From NCBI RefSeq assembly GCF_023721935.1, contig NC_064810.1, positions 47,981,667 through 48,045,666 of the forward strand: a stretch of DNA of 64,000 nt, read 5' to 3'. The DNA comes from Panthera uncia. Taxonomy: Eukaryota; Chordata; Mammalia; Carnivora; Felidae. This document shows, in pieces, positions 1 through 11,019 of the stretch. The position numbers and the translations under genes are program-made. Within the stretch, counting starts at the first letter, position 1. Each line of letters opens with the position of its first letter. Below the pieces are notes generated by a model. The model worked only from the letters and a program-made list of their open reading frames with translations. It ran no database searches and was not told where the DNA came from.

Positions 1-265
1 TTTTCCTCTGATTTGTGACTTTTTTTTAAGAGAGAAAGTGAGTGCATGTGTGTATGTGTGTGTGTGTGTGTGTGTGCACGCACACACACATACACATACA
101 CACACATGCAAGTAGGGGAGGGGCAGAGAGAAAGGGAGAGAGAATCCCAAGCAGGCTCTAAGCTGCCAGAACTGAGCCTGAGGCAGAGCTCAGTCTCACC
201 AACCACAAGATCATGACCTGAGCCAAAATCAAGAGTCAGCCACTTAACCAACTGAGCCACCCAGG
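1..265 (-). mobile_element. Carnivore tRNA-SINE, cut by gap
   Basis: A feline-type SINE lies in reverse orientation. The T-rich tail complement is near 20-30, followed by GA-rich sequence, the body 'caagcaggctctaagctg', and the complement of the tRNA-derived head 'gagccacccagg' just before the gap. The last bases of the head fall in the run of N. A long TG/CA tract has expanded inside the tail region. Confidence 0.9.
43..110. repeat. (TG)n followed by (CA)n, inverted
   Basis: Alternating TG runs directly into alternating CA, and both arms end in TGCATG/CATGCA. The tract is therefore a near-perfect inverted repeat as well as a microsatellite. It lies within the SINE tail region. Confidence 0.9.
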
Positions 266-665
266 NNNNNNNNNNNNNNNNNNNNNNNNNNNNNNNNNNN
301 NNNNNNNNNNNNNNNNNNNNNNNNNNNNNNNNNNNNNNNNNNNNNNNNNNNNNNNNNNNNNNNNNNNNNNNNNNNNNNNNNNNNNNNNNNNNNNNNNNNN
401 NNNNNNNNNNNNNNNNNNNNNNNNNNNNNNNNNNNNNNNNNNNNNNNNNNNNNNNNNNNNNNNNNNNNNNNNNNNNNNNNNNNNNNNNNNNNNNNNNNNN
501 NNNNNNNNNNNNNNNNNNNNNNNNNNNNNNNNNNNNNNNNNNNNNNNNNNNNNNNNNNNNNNNNNNNNNNNNNNNNNNNNNNNNNNNNNNNNNNNNNNNN
601 NNNNNNNNNNNNNNNNNNNNNNNNNNNNNNNNNNNNNNNNNNNNNNNNNNNNNNNNNNNNNNNNN
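266..665. other. Assembly gap (N run)
   Basis: Four hundred consecutive N. The round size suggests a gap placeholder whose true length may differ. It removes the head of the SINE on its left. Confidence 0.99.
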
Positions 666-1401
666 GGAAGCCGACGCTATATATATATATATATATTTCC
701 TATAAATGCAGAACAATTATGTCACATTTAGTTAGAAATTTAATGAATGATTTTTCGAAAAGAATAAACTACATGAAATTGAGTCTCAGCTAGAAAACCT
801 AGGACATATGAACATCATACAAAGAAAACAGGGCTTTGTAGAGAAGGGAGCAGCCATCATCTGGAAACTGTCCCTGGCTTCTGGCAACACAGGAATTTGC
901 CTTAGGAAAATTGATCACTGTGAGCACAGGGTCCAGTTCGGCATCCCCTGCCAAGGAAGATCTAACTGTCATCCGGTGATGAAAATGAGAAAAGAATGAT
1001 TCCACAAGCTGAAGCAGAGCATTTACTGCGACCCAATTCCCTTCCGCTGCATTCACATAGGCCCAGATCTGCTGTCATCAGTTCCCTACGTGCTCCTTTC
1101 CATCCTAAGTACACTTGTGCTGTTCCACGGACGTCTGAGGTTTCTTTCCAACAGACCTAACCACGAGACGGCCTTTTCCGCATGTTTGCCGATTCTGTTA
1201 GTTACATCTTGTGCCTTGCTTCTCAAATAATTCCTCAGCAGATGAACATTTTGGCCAGAGCAAAACTAGTGAATATTTCCATTTCTAAAATAGTAGAAAT
1301 CATCAAAGAAAATAAACATCATTTCCACTCACTGATTCCTCTCCACCACGTACCTATGCATTTAACTTTTAAAATAAAAAGCTGATTTCTTGGTTGAGGG
1401 T
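666..1401. other. Gene-free stretch
   Basis: No gene is supported here. A short (TA)n run at about 678-696 sits beside the gap edge. Short open frames at 799-1056 on both strands show no recognisable motif and are most likely chance. Confidence 0.6.
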
Positions 1402-1417
1402 AAAAGTATCACACTTC

Positions 1418-1629
1418 CTTTTTTTCAATGTTTATTTACTTTTGAGAGAGAGAGAGAGAGACAGACAGACAAACAGAATGTTAGCGGGGAAGGGGCAGAG
1501 AGAGAGGGAGACACAGAATCCAAAGCAGGCTCTGGGCTCTGAGCTGTCAGCACAGACCCCAATGAGGGGCTCAAACTCATGACCTAGCCGAAGTCATCCA
1601 CTCAACTGACTGAGCCACCCAGGTGCCCC
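1418..1629 (-). mobile_element. Carnivore tRNA-SINE
   Basis: Complete feline-type SINE in reverse orientation, from the T-rich tail to the head complement ending 'cccaggtgcccc'. A perfect 16-bp target-site duplication (aaaagtatcacacttc) flanks it at 1402-1417 and 1630-1645, which fixes both ends. Confidence 0.96.
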
Positions 1630-1765
1630 AAAAGTATCACACTTCTTAAATCATGAAAAAATAATTGAAATTTATCATTGTGGCACTATCCAGGACACCT
1701 GACAACATCTAATAAAGCAGTGCCTTTTATGAATGAGGAACTTGAGCCACAAAGAGCTTAAGGCA

Positions 1766-1990
1766 GCAGGTCTCGAACTTGAACATACATCAGAATTATG
1801 GACACGTTGACATCAGGACATATTGACAAATGAAACTCCACTCCAGCAGCAGAGATTGTTTCAGAGGCTCTGAATGGGAGGGTCAGGAATCTGCTTGCAG
1901 GAGGGTATAACCTACATATTTAACAGCCACCCCGTGTGATTCTTATTCAGGTAGTGTCTAGAACACACTATGAAAATATATTGAAACCAC
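1766..1990 (+). mobile_element. MER5A-like hAT element, diverged
   Basis: The order of motifs resembles the MER5A non-autonomous hAT-Charlie element: a start like 'aggtctcgaacttgaacatacatcagaat', a middle like 'tctgaatgggagggtcaggaatctg' and an end like 'attcaggtagtgtctagaac'. It is old and diverged. The family name is from memory. Confidence 0.5.
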
Positions 1991-2204
1991 CCCTAGGGTC
2001 ACACAGAAATGTCAGAGACTCAGCTTAGACTTTGAGGACTATGCTGAGAGGCAAGGAAGGTATCATGGCCCTTAAGCCTGACTCTTCCTCCTCAGCCCTG
2101 TTTCTCACTGTCCAGCTGCCCTCACACTGGGCAAAGCCATCTCGTTTAATGATTATATTGGTATTAAAATCTGAATGGCACATTGCGAAATATACCTGAC
2201 CATT

Positions 2205-2370
2205 ATATACCTCACCATTATTAACTCCCCATAATAAATGTTAGGTACTTTTATTATTTTCATTTCACAAGAAATTAAAATGGGGCTGAAATAGTTAATC
2301 TGTCCAAAATCACACGAAAAGAAAGTACTGCAGCCATACCCAAACCCGTATTTTAGGCATATAACCTACT
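2205..2370 (-). repeat. MIR-type SINE fragment
   Basis: The text resembles the reverse complement of the MIR core: a Cs-and-As stretch for 'cattttacag', then 'taatctgtccaaaatcacac' and 'aaacccgtattttaggc'. It is an ancient mammalian SINE remnant, and the boundaries are approximate. Confidence 0.45.
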
Positions 2371-3057
2371 GCTTCCCTGAAGGGCCAAGTGCAACGGATC
2401 AGCTTTTCCTACTTGAAGTTTTGCCACCATCAAGCTTGTCCAGGTTCTCTCTGAGTCCTTCCATAAGTCAGTGAGTGGTATTTATTTGGCACCCACTGTG
2501 TGCAGAAAGCCAAGGAACTAAAACAAATATCCACAATTGCTTTTACAGGAGCTTAGGATACTCTCAGGCCTTAGAATATTTTTCCTTTGTATCCCTTTGC
2601 TTTTTCACTTCTTCAGGAGCACATCTGGCCCTCTGAAGAGTGTTAACAGTGGGTTATAATAAAACATTTTCCAAATTGCTTCCTGATTTGTATTCAGTTT
2701 TTAAAGCCCAACATGGTTTGGGAGGCTATTTAACTCATTCTAAAAGCAGAACAAGAATTCTTGAAAATAGAACTTTCACTTATCATTTAAGCCCCACTGC
2801 CTTTTCAACTGAATGTGGGTGACCTCAAATTCGAGCAAAAAAATATTCAGTATCCTGAGGCACAAACACCCCCTCCAGAGCCAATCCAGGTACCATCACC
2901 CACCATCCCAGTACCAGCCCTGTCTAGTCAGTATAAAAGTATTGGTGGGAGGGAGTGGGGGTTTTCCAGAAGTCTGTGGAGAGTGTTTCGGCTTTTCCCA
3001 CCTCTCCATAAGAGGGAGGAACTAAAAGAGACTATCTCGTAATATGAGGATTTACCT

Positions 3058-3300
3058 CAGCAGTCCTCACACTGTGGATCCCCAGGCTGTCTCCCAAACA
3101 CCTTCAGAGGGTTCACAAGGTCAAAACTCATTTCATCCTAAGACATTATTTGCCTTTTGACCAGTGGTGTTTCCACCGATAATGCAAAAGCAATGGAGAG
3201 TAAAACCACTAGACCCTTCACACATATCAAGACAGTGACACCAAACTTACTAGTGGTCATGTGTCCTTTATTCCATAGATTCACAGTAAGAAAGGGGAAA
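3058..3300 (+). repeat. Ancient DNA-transposon-like fragment
   Basis: The segment beginning 'cagcagtcctcacactgtgg', with 'agggttcacaaggtcaaaact' and 'atgcaaaagcaatgg' inside, reads like a common mammalian hAT-related repeat. I cannot name the family with certainty. Confidence 0.4.
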
Positions 3301-3518
3301 GAAAAGTTCACATAAAGCTGGCCCTAATGAAGTAGTAAAAATTAATTTTATTACATCTTGTCATTTGGCTTCATGTCTTTTTAAAATTCTGTAAGAAAAT
3401 GAGTGGACGTGCAGGTCAAGCACTTTAGCTATACACTGAGGTACCATGTTAACTTCAGGAAAAGTACTTGCGTGATTGGCTTGTGAGCTGAATTGGCTGC
3501 TTTTTCATGGAATACTGT

Positions 3519-3957
3519 ATTGGTTTCCTATTGCTGCTATAACAAAATATCACAAACGTGGTATCTTCAAACAACACAAATTTAATATCTTAACATTTCT
3601 GGAGGTGAGTAGTGTAACACAGATCACACTGGACTAAAATTAAGGTGTCAGCAGTGAGTTCTTTCTGGAAACTCTAAAGAAAAATCCTTTTTTTTTTTTT
3701 CCTTTTCCAGTTTCTAGAATCCATCTGCGTTTTTTGGCTTATGGCTTCTTCCTCTATATTTAACACTACAAGGATAGCATCTTCAAATCTCCTGCCTCCT
3801 TATGTTACTTAAAGGACCCTTGTGATGACTTTGGGCACCACCATGATAATTCAGGATAGTCTCCCTATCTTAAAATCCTTAACTGAATCACATCTTCAAT
3901 GCCTCTTTTGCCATGTAAAGTAATATAGTCACAGGTTTCAGGAATTAGGACATCTTG

Positions 3958-3992
<35 letters not shown>

Positions 3993-4012
3993 GCCTTATT
4001 CTACTTCCTACC
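3519..4012 (-). mobile_element. MLT1-type LTR (ERVL-MaLR), antisense
   Basis: The start 'ttcctattgctgctataac', the middle 'tctggaggtgagtag' and the end 'caggtttcaggaattaggac' match the reverse complement of an MLT1-class MaLR LTR as I remember it. The G-rich tract normally found near its end has become a 31-base poly-G run here. No internal retroviral sequence is attached, so it is a solo LTR remnant. Confidence 0.6.
3959..3989 (+). repeat. Poly-G homopolymer, 31 bases
   Basis: An uninterrupted run of 31 G lies near the end of the MLT1-type LTR. Mononucleotide G tracts this long are rare in mammals and hard to sequence, so the exact length is uncertain. Confidence 0.95.
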
Positions 4013-4359
4013 ATTTTTACTTGAAAGAATGAATAACAGACAAACTATTATTTTTCGGTCTTGGGTATTTGGCAGATATCTTCTTAAAATCAAAAAAGTA
4101 AGCCGATAACTTCTAGGAAAAGAGCTCATATTATTTGCTACCAAAGATAAAATTCAAGTTTTCAAGTAAAAATTAGAATGTTGGAAGACTTGTGTCTACT
4201 ACAATGAAGTTAACAGTTTCCCAATATTTAACAACTTTTTTTTTTTTCTTTTTCCTTTTTGGTAATGATTTTAATGTAGCTGTTTAAAAATACAAATGAG
4301 AAAACTGCCAAGTATCTTTTTACTCCTTCATGATCTTTCCATCTTACCCTTGGATTACT

Positions 4360-4403
4360 AGGTTTATCCCTGAGAGGTCTCAGGTTTATCCCTGAGAGGT
4401 CTC
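4360..4403. repeat. 22-bp exact tandem duplication
   Basis: A 22-base unit occurs twice without change, at 4360-4381 and 4382-4403. Each copy contains the small palindrome-like core 'tgagaggtctca'. Confidence 0.95.
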
Positions 4404-4788
4404 AGGTAGTGCAGCAGAGTTGTTAGAGAATTGCCAGCTCCTGTGCCTTTTATCTTTATTCTCTTTTTTGGCCCTTCCTACCCTCACCTGCCTTTTTATT
4501 CCTGTGCAGCAACTTAGGTCCAGTTTCTCTCGACCAGAAGACTTCCTGCCCGGCTGATATTTTTTTTTAATTATATGAAATTTATTGTCAAATTGGTTTC
4601 CATACAACACCCAGTGCTCATCCCAAAAGATACCCTCTTCAATACCCATCACCCACCCTCCCCTCCCTCCCACCCCCCATCAGCCCTCAGTTTGTTCTCA
4701 GTTTTTAAGAGTCTCTTATGCTTTGTCTCTCTCCCACTCTAACCTCTTTTTTTTTCATCCCCTCCCCCATGGGTTCCTGTTAAGTTTC

Positions 4789-7700
4789 TCAAGATCCACA
4801 TAAGAGTGAAACCATATGGTATCTGTCTTTCTCTGTATGGCTTATTTCACTTAGCATCACACTCTCCAGTTCCATCCACGTTGCTACAAAAGGCCATATT
4901 TCATTCTTTCTCATTGCCATGTAGTACTCCATTGTGTATATAAACCACAATTTCTTTATCCATTCATCAGTTGATGGACATTTAGGCTCTTTCCATAATT
5001 TGGCTATTGTTGAGAGTGCTGCTATAAACATTGGGGTACAAGTGCCCCTATGCATCAGTACTCCTGTATCCCTTGGGTAAATTCCTAGCAGTGCTACTGC
5101 TGGGTCATAGGGTAGGTCTATTTTTAATTTTTTGAGGAACCTACACACTATTTTCCAGAGTGGCTGCACCAGTTTGCATTCCCACCAACAGTGCAAGAGC
5201 GTTCCCATTTCTCCACATCCTCTCCAGCATCTATAGTCTCCTGATTTGTTCATTTTGGCCACTCTGACTGGCGTAAGGTGATATCTGAGTGTGGTTTTGA
5301 TTTGTATTTCCCTGATGAGGAACGACGTTGAGCATCTTTTCACGTGCCTGTTGGCCATCCGGATGTCTTCTTTAGAGAAGCGTCTATTCATGTTTTCTGC
5401 CCATTTCTTCACTGGGTTATTTGTTTTTCGGGTGTGGAGTTTGGTGAGCTCTTTATAGATTTTGGATACTAGCCCTTTGTCTGATATGTCATTTGCAAAT
5501 ATCTTTTCCCATTCCGTTGGTTGCCTTTTAGTTTTGTTGGTTGTTTCCTTTGCTGTGCAGAAGCTTTTTATCTTCATGAGGTCCGAATAGTTCATTTTTG
5601 CTTTTAATTCCCTTGCCTTTGGGGATGTGTCGAGTAAGAGATTGCTACGGCTGAGGTCAGAGAGGTCTTTTCCTGCTTTCTCCTCTAGGGTTTTGATGGT
5701 TTCCTGTCTCACATTCAGGTCCTTTATCCATTTTGAGTTTATTTTTGTGAATGGTGTGAGAAAGTGGTCTAGTTTCAACCTTCTGCATGTTGCTGTCCAG
5801 TTCTCCCAGCACCATTTGTTAAAGAGACTGTCTTTTTTCCATTGGATATTCTTTCCTGCTTTGTCAAAGATTAGTTGGCCATACGTTTGTGGGTCTAGTT
5901 CTGGGGTTTCTATTCTATTCCATTGGTCTATGTGTCTGTTTTTATGCCAATACCATGCTGTCTTGATGATGACAGCTTCGTAGTAGAGGCTAAAGTCTGG
6001 GATTGTGATGCCTCCTGCTTTGGTCTTCTTCTTCAAAATGACTTTGGCTATTCGGGGCCTTTTGTGGTTCCATATGAATTTTAGGATTGCTTGTTCTGGC
6101 TTCGAGAAGAATGCTGGTGCAATTTTGATTGGGATTACATTGAATGTGTAGATAGCTTTGGGTAGTAATGACATTTTGACAATATTTATTCTTCCAACCC
6201 ATGAGCACGGAATGTTTTTCCATTTCTTTATATCTTCTTCAATTTCCTTCATAAGCTTTCTATAGTTTTCAGCATACAGATCTTTTACATCTTTGGTTAG
6301 ATTTATTCCTAGGTATTTTATGCTTCTTGGTGCAATTGTGAATGGGATCAGTTTCTTTATTTGTCTTTCTGTTGCTTCATTGTTAGTGTATAAGAATGCA
6401 ACTGATTTCTGTACATTGACTTTGTATCCTGCGACTTTGCTGAATTCATGTATCAGTTCTAGCAGACTTTTGGTGGAGTCTATCAGATTTTCCATGTATA
6501 ATATCATGTCATCTGCAAAAAGTGAAAGCTTGACTTCATCTTTGCCAATTTTAATGCCTTTGATTTCCTTTTGTTGTCTGATTGCTGATGCTAGAACTTC
6601 CAGCACTGTGTTAAATAACAGCGGTGAGAGTGGGCATCCCTGTCGTGTTCCTGATCTCAGGGAAAAAGCTCTCAGTTTTTCCCTATTGAGGATGATGTTA
6701 GCTGTGGGCTTTTCATAAATGGCTTTTATGATGTTTAAGTATGTTCCTTCTATCCCGACTTTCTCAAGGGTTTTTATTAAGAAAGGATGCTGAATTTTCT
6801 CAAATGCTTTTTCTGCATCGATTGACAGGATCATATGGTTCTTATCTTTTCTTTTATTAATGTGATGTATCACGTTGATTGATTTGCGAATGTTGAACCA
6901 GCCCTGCATCCCAGGAATGAATTCCACTTGATCATGGTGAATAATTCTTTTTATATGCTGTTGAATTCGATTTGCTAGTATCTTACTGAGAATTTTTGCA
7001 TCCATATTCATCAGGGATATTGACCTGTAGTTCTCTTTTTTTACTGGGTCTCTGTCTGGTTTAGGAATCAAAGTAATGCTGGCTTCATAGAATGAGTCTG
7101 GAAGTTTTCCTTCCCTTTCTATTTTTTGGAATAGCTTGAAAAGGATAGGTATTATCTCTGCTTTAAATGTCTGGTAGAATTCACCAGGGAAGCCAACTGG
7201 TCCTGGACTCTTATTTGTTGGGAGATTTTTGATAACTGATTCAATTTCTTCACTGATTATGGGTCTGTTCAAGCTTTCTATTTCCTCCTGATTGAGTTTT
7301 GGAAGTGTGTGGGTGTTTAGGAATTTGTCCATTTCTTCCAGGTTGTCCAGTTTGTTGGCATATAATTTTTCATAGTATTCCCTGATAATTGCTTGTATTT
7401 CTGAGGGATTGGTTGTAATAATTCCATTTTCATTCATGATTTTATCTATTTGGGTCATCTCCCTGTTCTTTTTGAGAAGCCTGGCTAGAGGTTTATCAAT
7501 TTTATTTATTTTTTCAAAAAAACAACTCTTGGTTTCATTGATCTGCTCTACAGTTTTTTTTAGATTCTATATTGTTTATTTCTGCTCTAATCTTTATTAT
7601 TTCTCTTCTTCTGCTGGGTTTAGGGTGTCTTTGCTGTTCTGCTTCTATTTCCTTTAGGTGTTTTATTAGATTTTATATTTGGGATTTTTCTTGTTTCTTG

Positions 7701-8662
7701 AGATAGGCCTGGATTGCAATGTACTTTCCTCTCAGGACTGCCTTCGCTGCGTCCCAAAGCGTTTGGATTGTATTTTCATTTTGGTTTGTTTCCATATATT
7801 TTTTAATTTCTTCTCTAATTGCCTGGTTGACCCACTCATTCGTTAGTAGGGTGTTCTTTAACCTCCATGCTTTTGGAGGTTTTCCAGACTTTATCCTGTG
7901 GTGATTTCAAGTCATAGCATTGTGGTCTAAAAGTATGCATGGTATGATCTCAATTCTTGTATACTTATGAAGGGCTGTTTTGTGACCCAGTATGTGATAT
8001 ATCTTGGAGAATGTTCCATGTGCACTCGAGAAGAAAGTATGTTCTGTTGCTTTGGGATGCAGAGTTCTAAATATATCTGTCAAGTCCATCTGATCCAATG
8101 TATCATTCAGGGCCCTTGTTTCTTTTTTGACCGTGTGTCTAGATGATCTATCCATTGTTTTAAGTGGGGTGTTAAAGTCCCCTGCAATTACCACATTCTT
8201 ATCAATAAGGTTGCTTATGTTTGTGAGTAATTGTTTTATATATTTGGGGGCTCTGGTATTCGGCGCATAGACATTTATAATTATTAGCTCTTCCTGATGG
8301 ATGGACCCTGTAATTATTATATAATGCCCTTCTTCATCTCTTGTTACAGCCTATAATTTAAAGTCTAGTTTGTCTGATAGAAGTATGGCTACTCCAGCTC
8401 TCTTTTGACTTCCTGTAGCATGATAAATAGTTCTCCATCCCCTCACTTTCAATCTGAAGGTGTCCTCAGGTCTAAAATGAGTCTCTTGTAGACAGCAAAT
8501 AGATGGGTCTTGTTTTTTCATCCATTCTGATACCCTATGTCTTTTGGTTGGCACATTTAGCCCATTTACATTCAGTGTTATTATAGAAAGATACGGGTTT
8601 AGAGTCATTGTGATGTCTGTAGGTTTCATGCTTTTAGCAATGTCTCTGGTACTTTGTCTCAC
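4789..8662 (-). pseudogene. L1 ORF2p, broken copy
   Basis: This encodes the L1 endonuclease plus reverse transcriptase. The apurinic-endonuclease start is visible ('ITLNVNGLN', then 'CLQETH'). The reverse-transcriptase catalytic motif 'FADDMILYME' maps near 6500-6530, and the Cys-rich C-terminal region follows. Nonsense codons interrupt the frame at 8351-8353 (TAG), 7907-7909 (TGA) and near 7670 (TAA). A frameshift lies in an A-run (T-run on plus) around 7554-7562. Below that, 889 codons are open from 7458 to the normal stop at 4789, covering the whole reverse transcriptase and C-terminus. It is a dead retrotransposon gene, not a host gene. Confidence 0.93.
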
Positions 8663-8682
8663 AGGATCCCCCTTAGGATCTC

Positions 8683-9551
8683 TTATAGGGCTGGTTTAGT
8701 GGTGATGAATTCCTTCAGTTTTTGTTTGTTTGGGAAGACCTTTATCTCTCCTTCTATTCTAAATGACAGATTTGCTGGATAGAGGTTTCTCGGCTGCATA
8801 TTTTTTCTGTTCATCACATTGAAGATTTCCTGCCATTGCTTTCTGCCCTGCCAAGTTTCAGTAGAGAGATCCGTCACGAGTCTTATCAGTCTCCCTTTAT
8901 ATGTTAGAGCATGTTTATCCCTAGCTGCTTTCAGAAGTTTCTCTTTATCCTTGTATTTTTCCAGTTTCACTATGATATGTCATGCAGAAGATCGATTCAA
9001 GGTACATCTGAAGGGAGTTCTCTGTGCCTCTTGGATTTCAATGCCTTTTTCTTTCCCCAGATCAGGGAAGTTCTCAGCTATTATTTCTTCAAGTACACCT
9101 TCAGCACCTTTCCCTCTCTCTTCCTCCTCTGGAACTAATTATGCGTAGATTATTTCTCTTTAGTGCATCACTTAGTTCTCTAATTTTCCCCTCATACTCC
9201 TGGATTTTTTTATCTCTCTTTTTCTCAACTTCCTCTTTTTCCATAATTTTATCTTCTAGTTCACCTATTCTCTCCTCTGCCTCTTCAATCTGACCTGTGG
9301 TTGTCTCCATTTTATTTTGCAGCTCATTTATAGCATTTTTTAGCTCCTCCTGGCTGTTCCTTAGTCCCTTGATCTCTGTAGCAATAGATTCTCTACTGTC
9401 CTCTATACTGTTTTCAAGTCCAGCGATTAATTTTATGACTATTATTCTAAATTCACTTTCTGTTATATTGTTTAAATCCTTTTTTGATCAGTTCGTTAGC
9501 TGTCATTATTTCCTGGAGATCCTTTTGAGGGGAATTCTTCCATTTCATCAT
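8683..9551 (-). pseudogene. L1 ORF1p, broken copy
   Basis: ORF1 encodes the RNA-binding trimeric coat protein of L1. Two adjacent ATG codons open it at 9546-9551 ('MMKWKNSPQKDLQE'). A stop follows after about 30 codons. A coiled-coil segment rich in E, K and R ('EERIGELEDKIMEKEE') is readable in a different frame near 9101-9310. The conserved C-terminal part ('TYKGRLIRLVTDLSTET') is readable at 8683-8970. Several frameshifts separate these pieces. The end lies about 20 nt before the start of ORF2, the usual L1 spacing. Confidence 0.88.
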
Positions 9552-10482
9552 TTTGGATAGTCCCTGGAGTGGTGCGGAACGCAGGGCACTTCCCCTGTGC
9601 TGTCTTGAATAACTTGCGTTGGTGGGTGGGGCCGCAGTCAGACCTGATGTCTGCCCCCAGCACACCACTGCGGCTAGAGTCAGACTGGTGTGTACCTTCT
9701 CTTCTCCTCTCCCAGGGGTGGGATTCACTGTGGGGTGGCGTGGCCCATCTGTGCTACTTGCACACTGCCAGGCTTGTGGTGCTGGGGATCTGGCGTATTA
9801 GCTGGGGTGGATTGGCAAGGTGCACAGGGGTGGGAGGGGCAGGTTCAGCTCACTTTTCTTTCGGTGATCTGCTTTGGGAGGAGCCCTGCAGCACCAGGAG
9901 GGAGTCACACCTGCCGAGGGAGGGAGGGATCCGCAGAAGCACAGCATTGGGTGTTTGTGTGGTGCAAGCAAGTTCCCTGACAGGAACTGGTTCCCTTTGG
10001 GATTTTGGCTGGGGGATGGATGGGGGAGATGGCGCTGGCAAGTGCCTTTGTTCCCCACCAAGCTGTGTTCTGTCATCCGGGGTCAACAACTCTCCCTGCT
10101 GTTGTCCTCCAGCCCTCCCATTCTCCGAGCCGAGCTGTTAGCTTATAACCTTCCAGATGTCAAGTCCCGCTTGCTGTCTGGACACACTCCGTCTGCCCCC
10201 TCCACTTTTGCAAGGCAGACTTGGGGGCTCTGCTTTGCCGGCGGGCTGCCCCTCCACCCCGACTCCCTCCCACCAGTCCGTGTAGTGAGCACTGCCTCTC
10301 CACCCTTCCTACCCTCTTCTGTGGGCCTCTCATCTATGCTTGGCTCTGGAGAATCCATTCTGCCAGTCTCCTGGCAGTTTTCTGGTTATTTAGGCCGGTG
10401 TGGGTGGAATCTAAGTGATCAGCAGGACACGGTGAGCCCAGCGTCCTCCTATGCCGCCATCTTCCTCCGTTGCTCCTCTTAA
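9552..10482 (-). promoter_or_regulatory. L1 5' UTR / internal promoter
   Basis: GC-rich, CpG-containing sequence between the element's 5' end and ORF1, of the kind that carries the internal L1 promoter. No regulatory site except the terminal YY1 motif can be named by eye. Two long open frames run through it on the opposite strand (9569-10141 and 9874-10482). Confidence 0.8.
10453..10463 (-). promoter_or_regulatory. YY1-type motif at L1 5' end
   Basis: On the minus strand this reads AAGATGGCGGC, the YY1 core found within the first twenty or so bases of full-length mammalian L1. It supports the call that the 5' end is intact. Confidence 0.75.
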
Positions 10483-10808
10483 CGACTTTTCTAATAAGAT
10501 TGGTGGCATGATTTTTTTTTTTTTACATTGAATAATGAAGATGTCCACCTTTGGAAGATCTGACTATGTAAACCAATATTTTTCCCAAGACTGCTACGTA
10601 CTATTACCAAATCATTCATGGGTAAATAACTATTCAATGTACAAAAAGGATCAATTGATTTTAATGCAAAGAGTATGAAAATTTGTTGATATGATTTTAA
10701 ATTCCACATTACAACCATCCTTTAAGAAACTACCACTTTCAAATGTTTGTGTAGTATTAAAGACTATTCACAATTACTTTAAGAGGCGATCAAAATACAT
10801 CTCCCTCT

Positions 10809-11016
10809 GGGGTGCCTGGGTGGCTCAGCTTGTTAAGCTCCTGATTCTTGGTTTCAGCCCACATAATGATCTCCCAGTTTGTGGGTTTGAGTCCCATGTT
10901 GGGCTCCATGCTGATGGTGTGGAACCTGCTTGGGATTTTCTCTCCCCCTCTCTCTGATCCTCCCCTGCTTGTTCTGTCTCGAAATAAATAAATAAACTTA
11001 TAAAAATTAAAAAATA
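10809..11016 (+). mobile_element. Carnivore tRNA-SINE
   Basis: Complete SINE with head 'ggggtgcctgggtggctcag', a CT-rich middle and a tail of AAATAAATAAA. An imperfect target duplication (atacatctccctct / atacatttcccttt) flanks it. Box-like head positions carry several changes, so it is not very young. Confidence 0.93.
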
Positions 11017-11019
11017 TAC

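Larger units (their letters stand above)
4560..10482 (-). mobile_element. Full-length LINE-1, inactivated
   Basis: An almost complete carnivore L1 is read on the minus strand. Its 5' end, with a YY1-type AAGATGGCGGC motif, is near 10482. It continues through a GC-rich 5' UTR, broken ORF1, broken ORF2 and a 3' UTR, ending in an A-tail (T run on the plus strand) at about 4560-4568. The length of about 5.9 kb fits a full-length element. ORF1 and the first third of ORF2 carry stops and frameshifts, so it cannot move on its own. I could not find a clear target-site duplication. Confidence 0.95.

Noticed and set aside
5627..6718. Plus-strand frames of 118 and 141 codons
   Set aside because: They are antisense shadows of L1 ORF2 and have no motif of their own.
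9101..9310. Coiled-coil-rich minus-strand frame as a host gene
   Set aside because: It lies between L1 ORF1 ends and matches the L1 ORF1p coiled coil; it is part of the dead retrotransposon.
4560..10482. Target-site duplication for the full-length L1
   Set aside because: The flanks near 4545-4560 and 10483-10500 share no convincing direct repeat, so none is reported.
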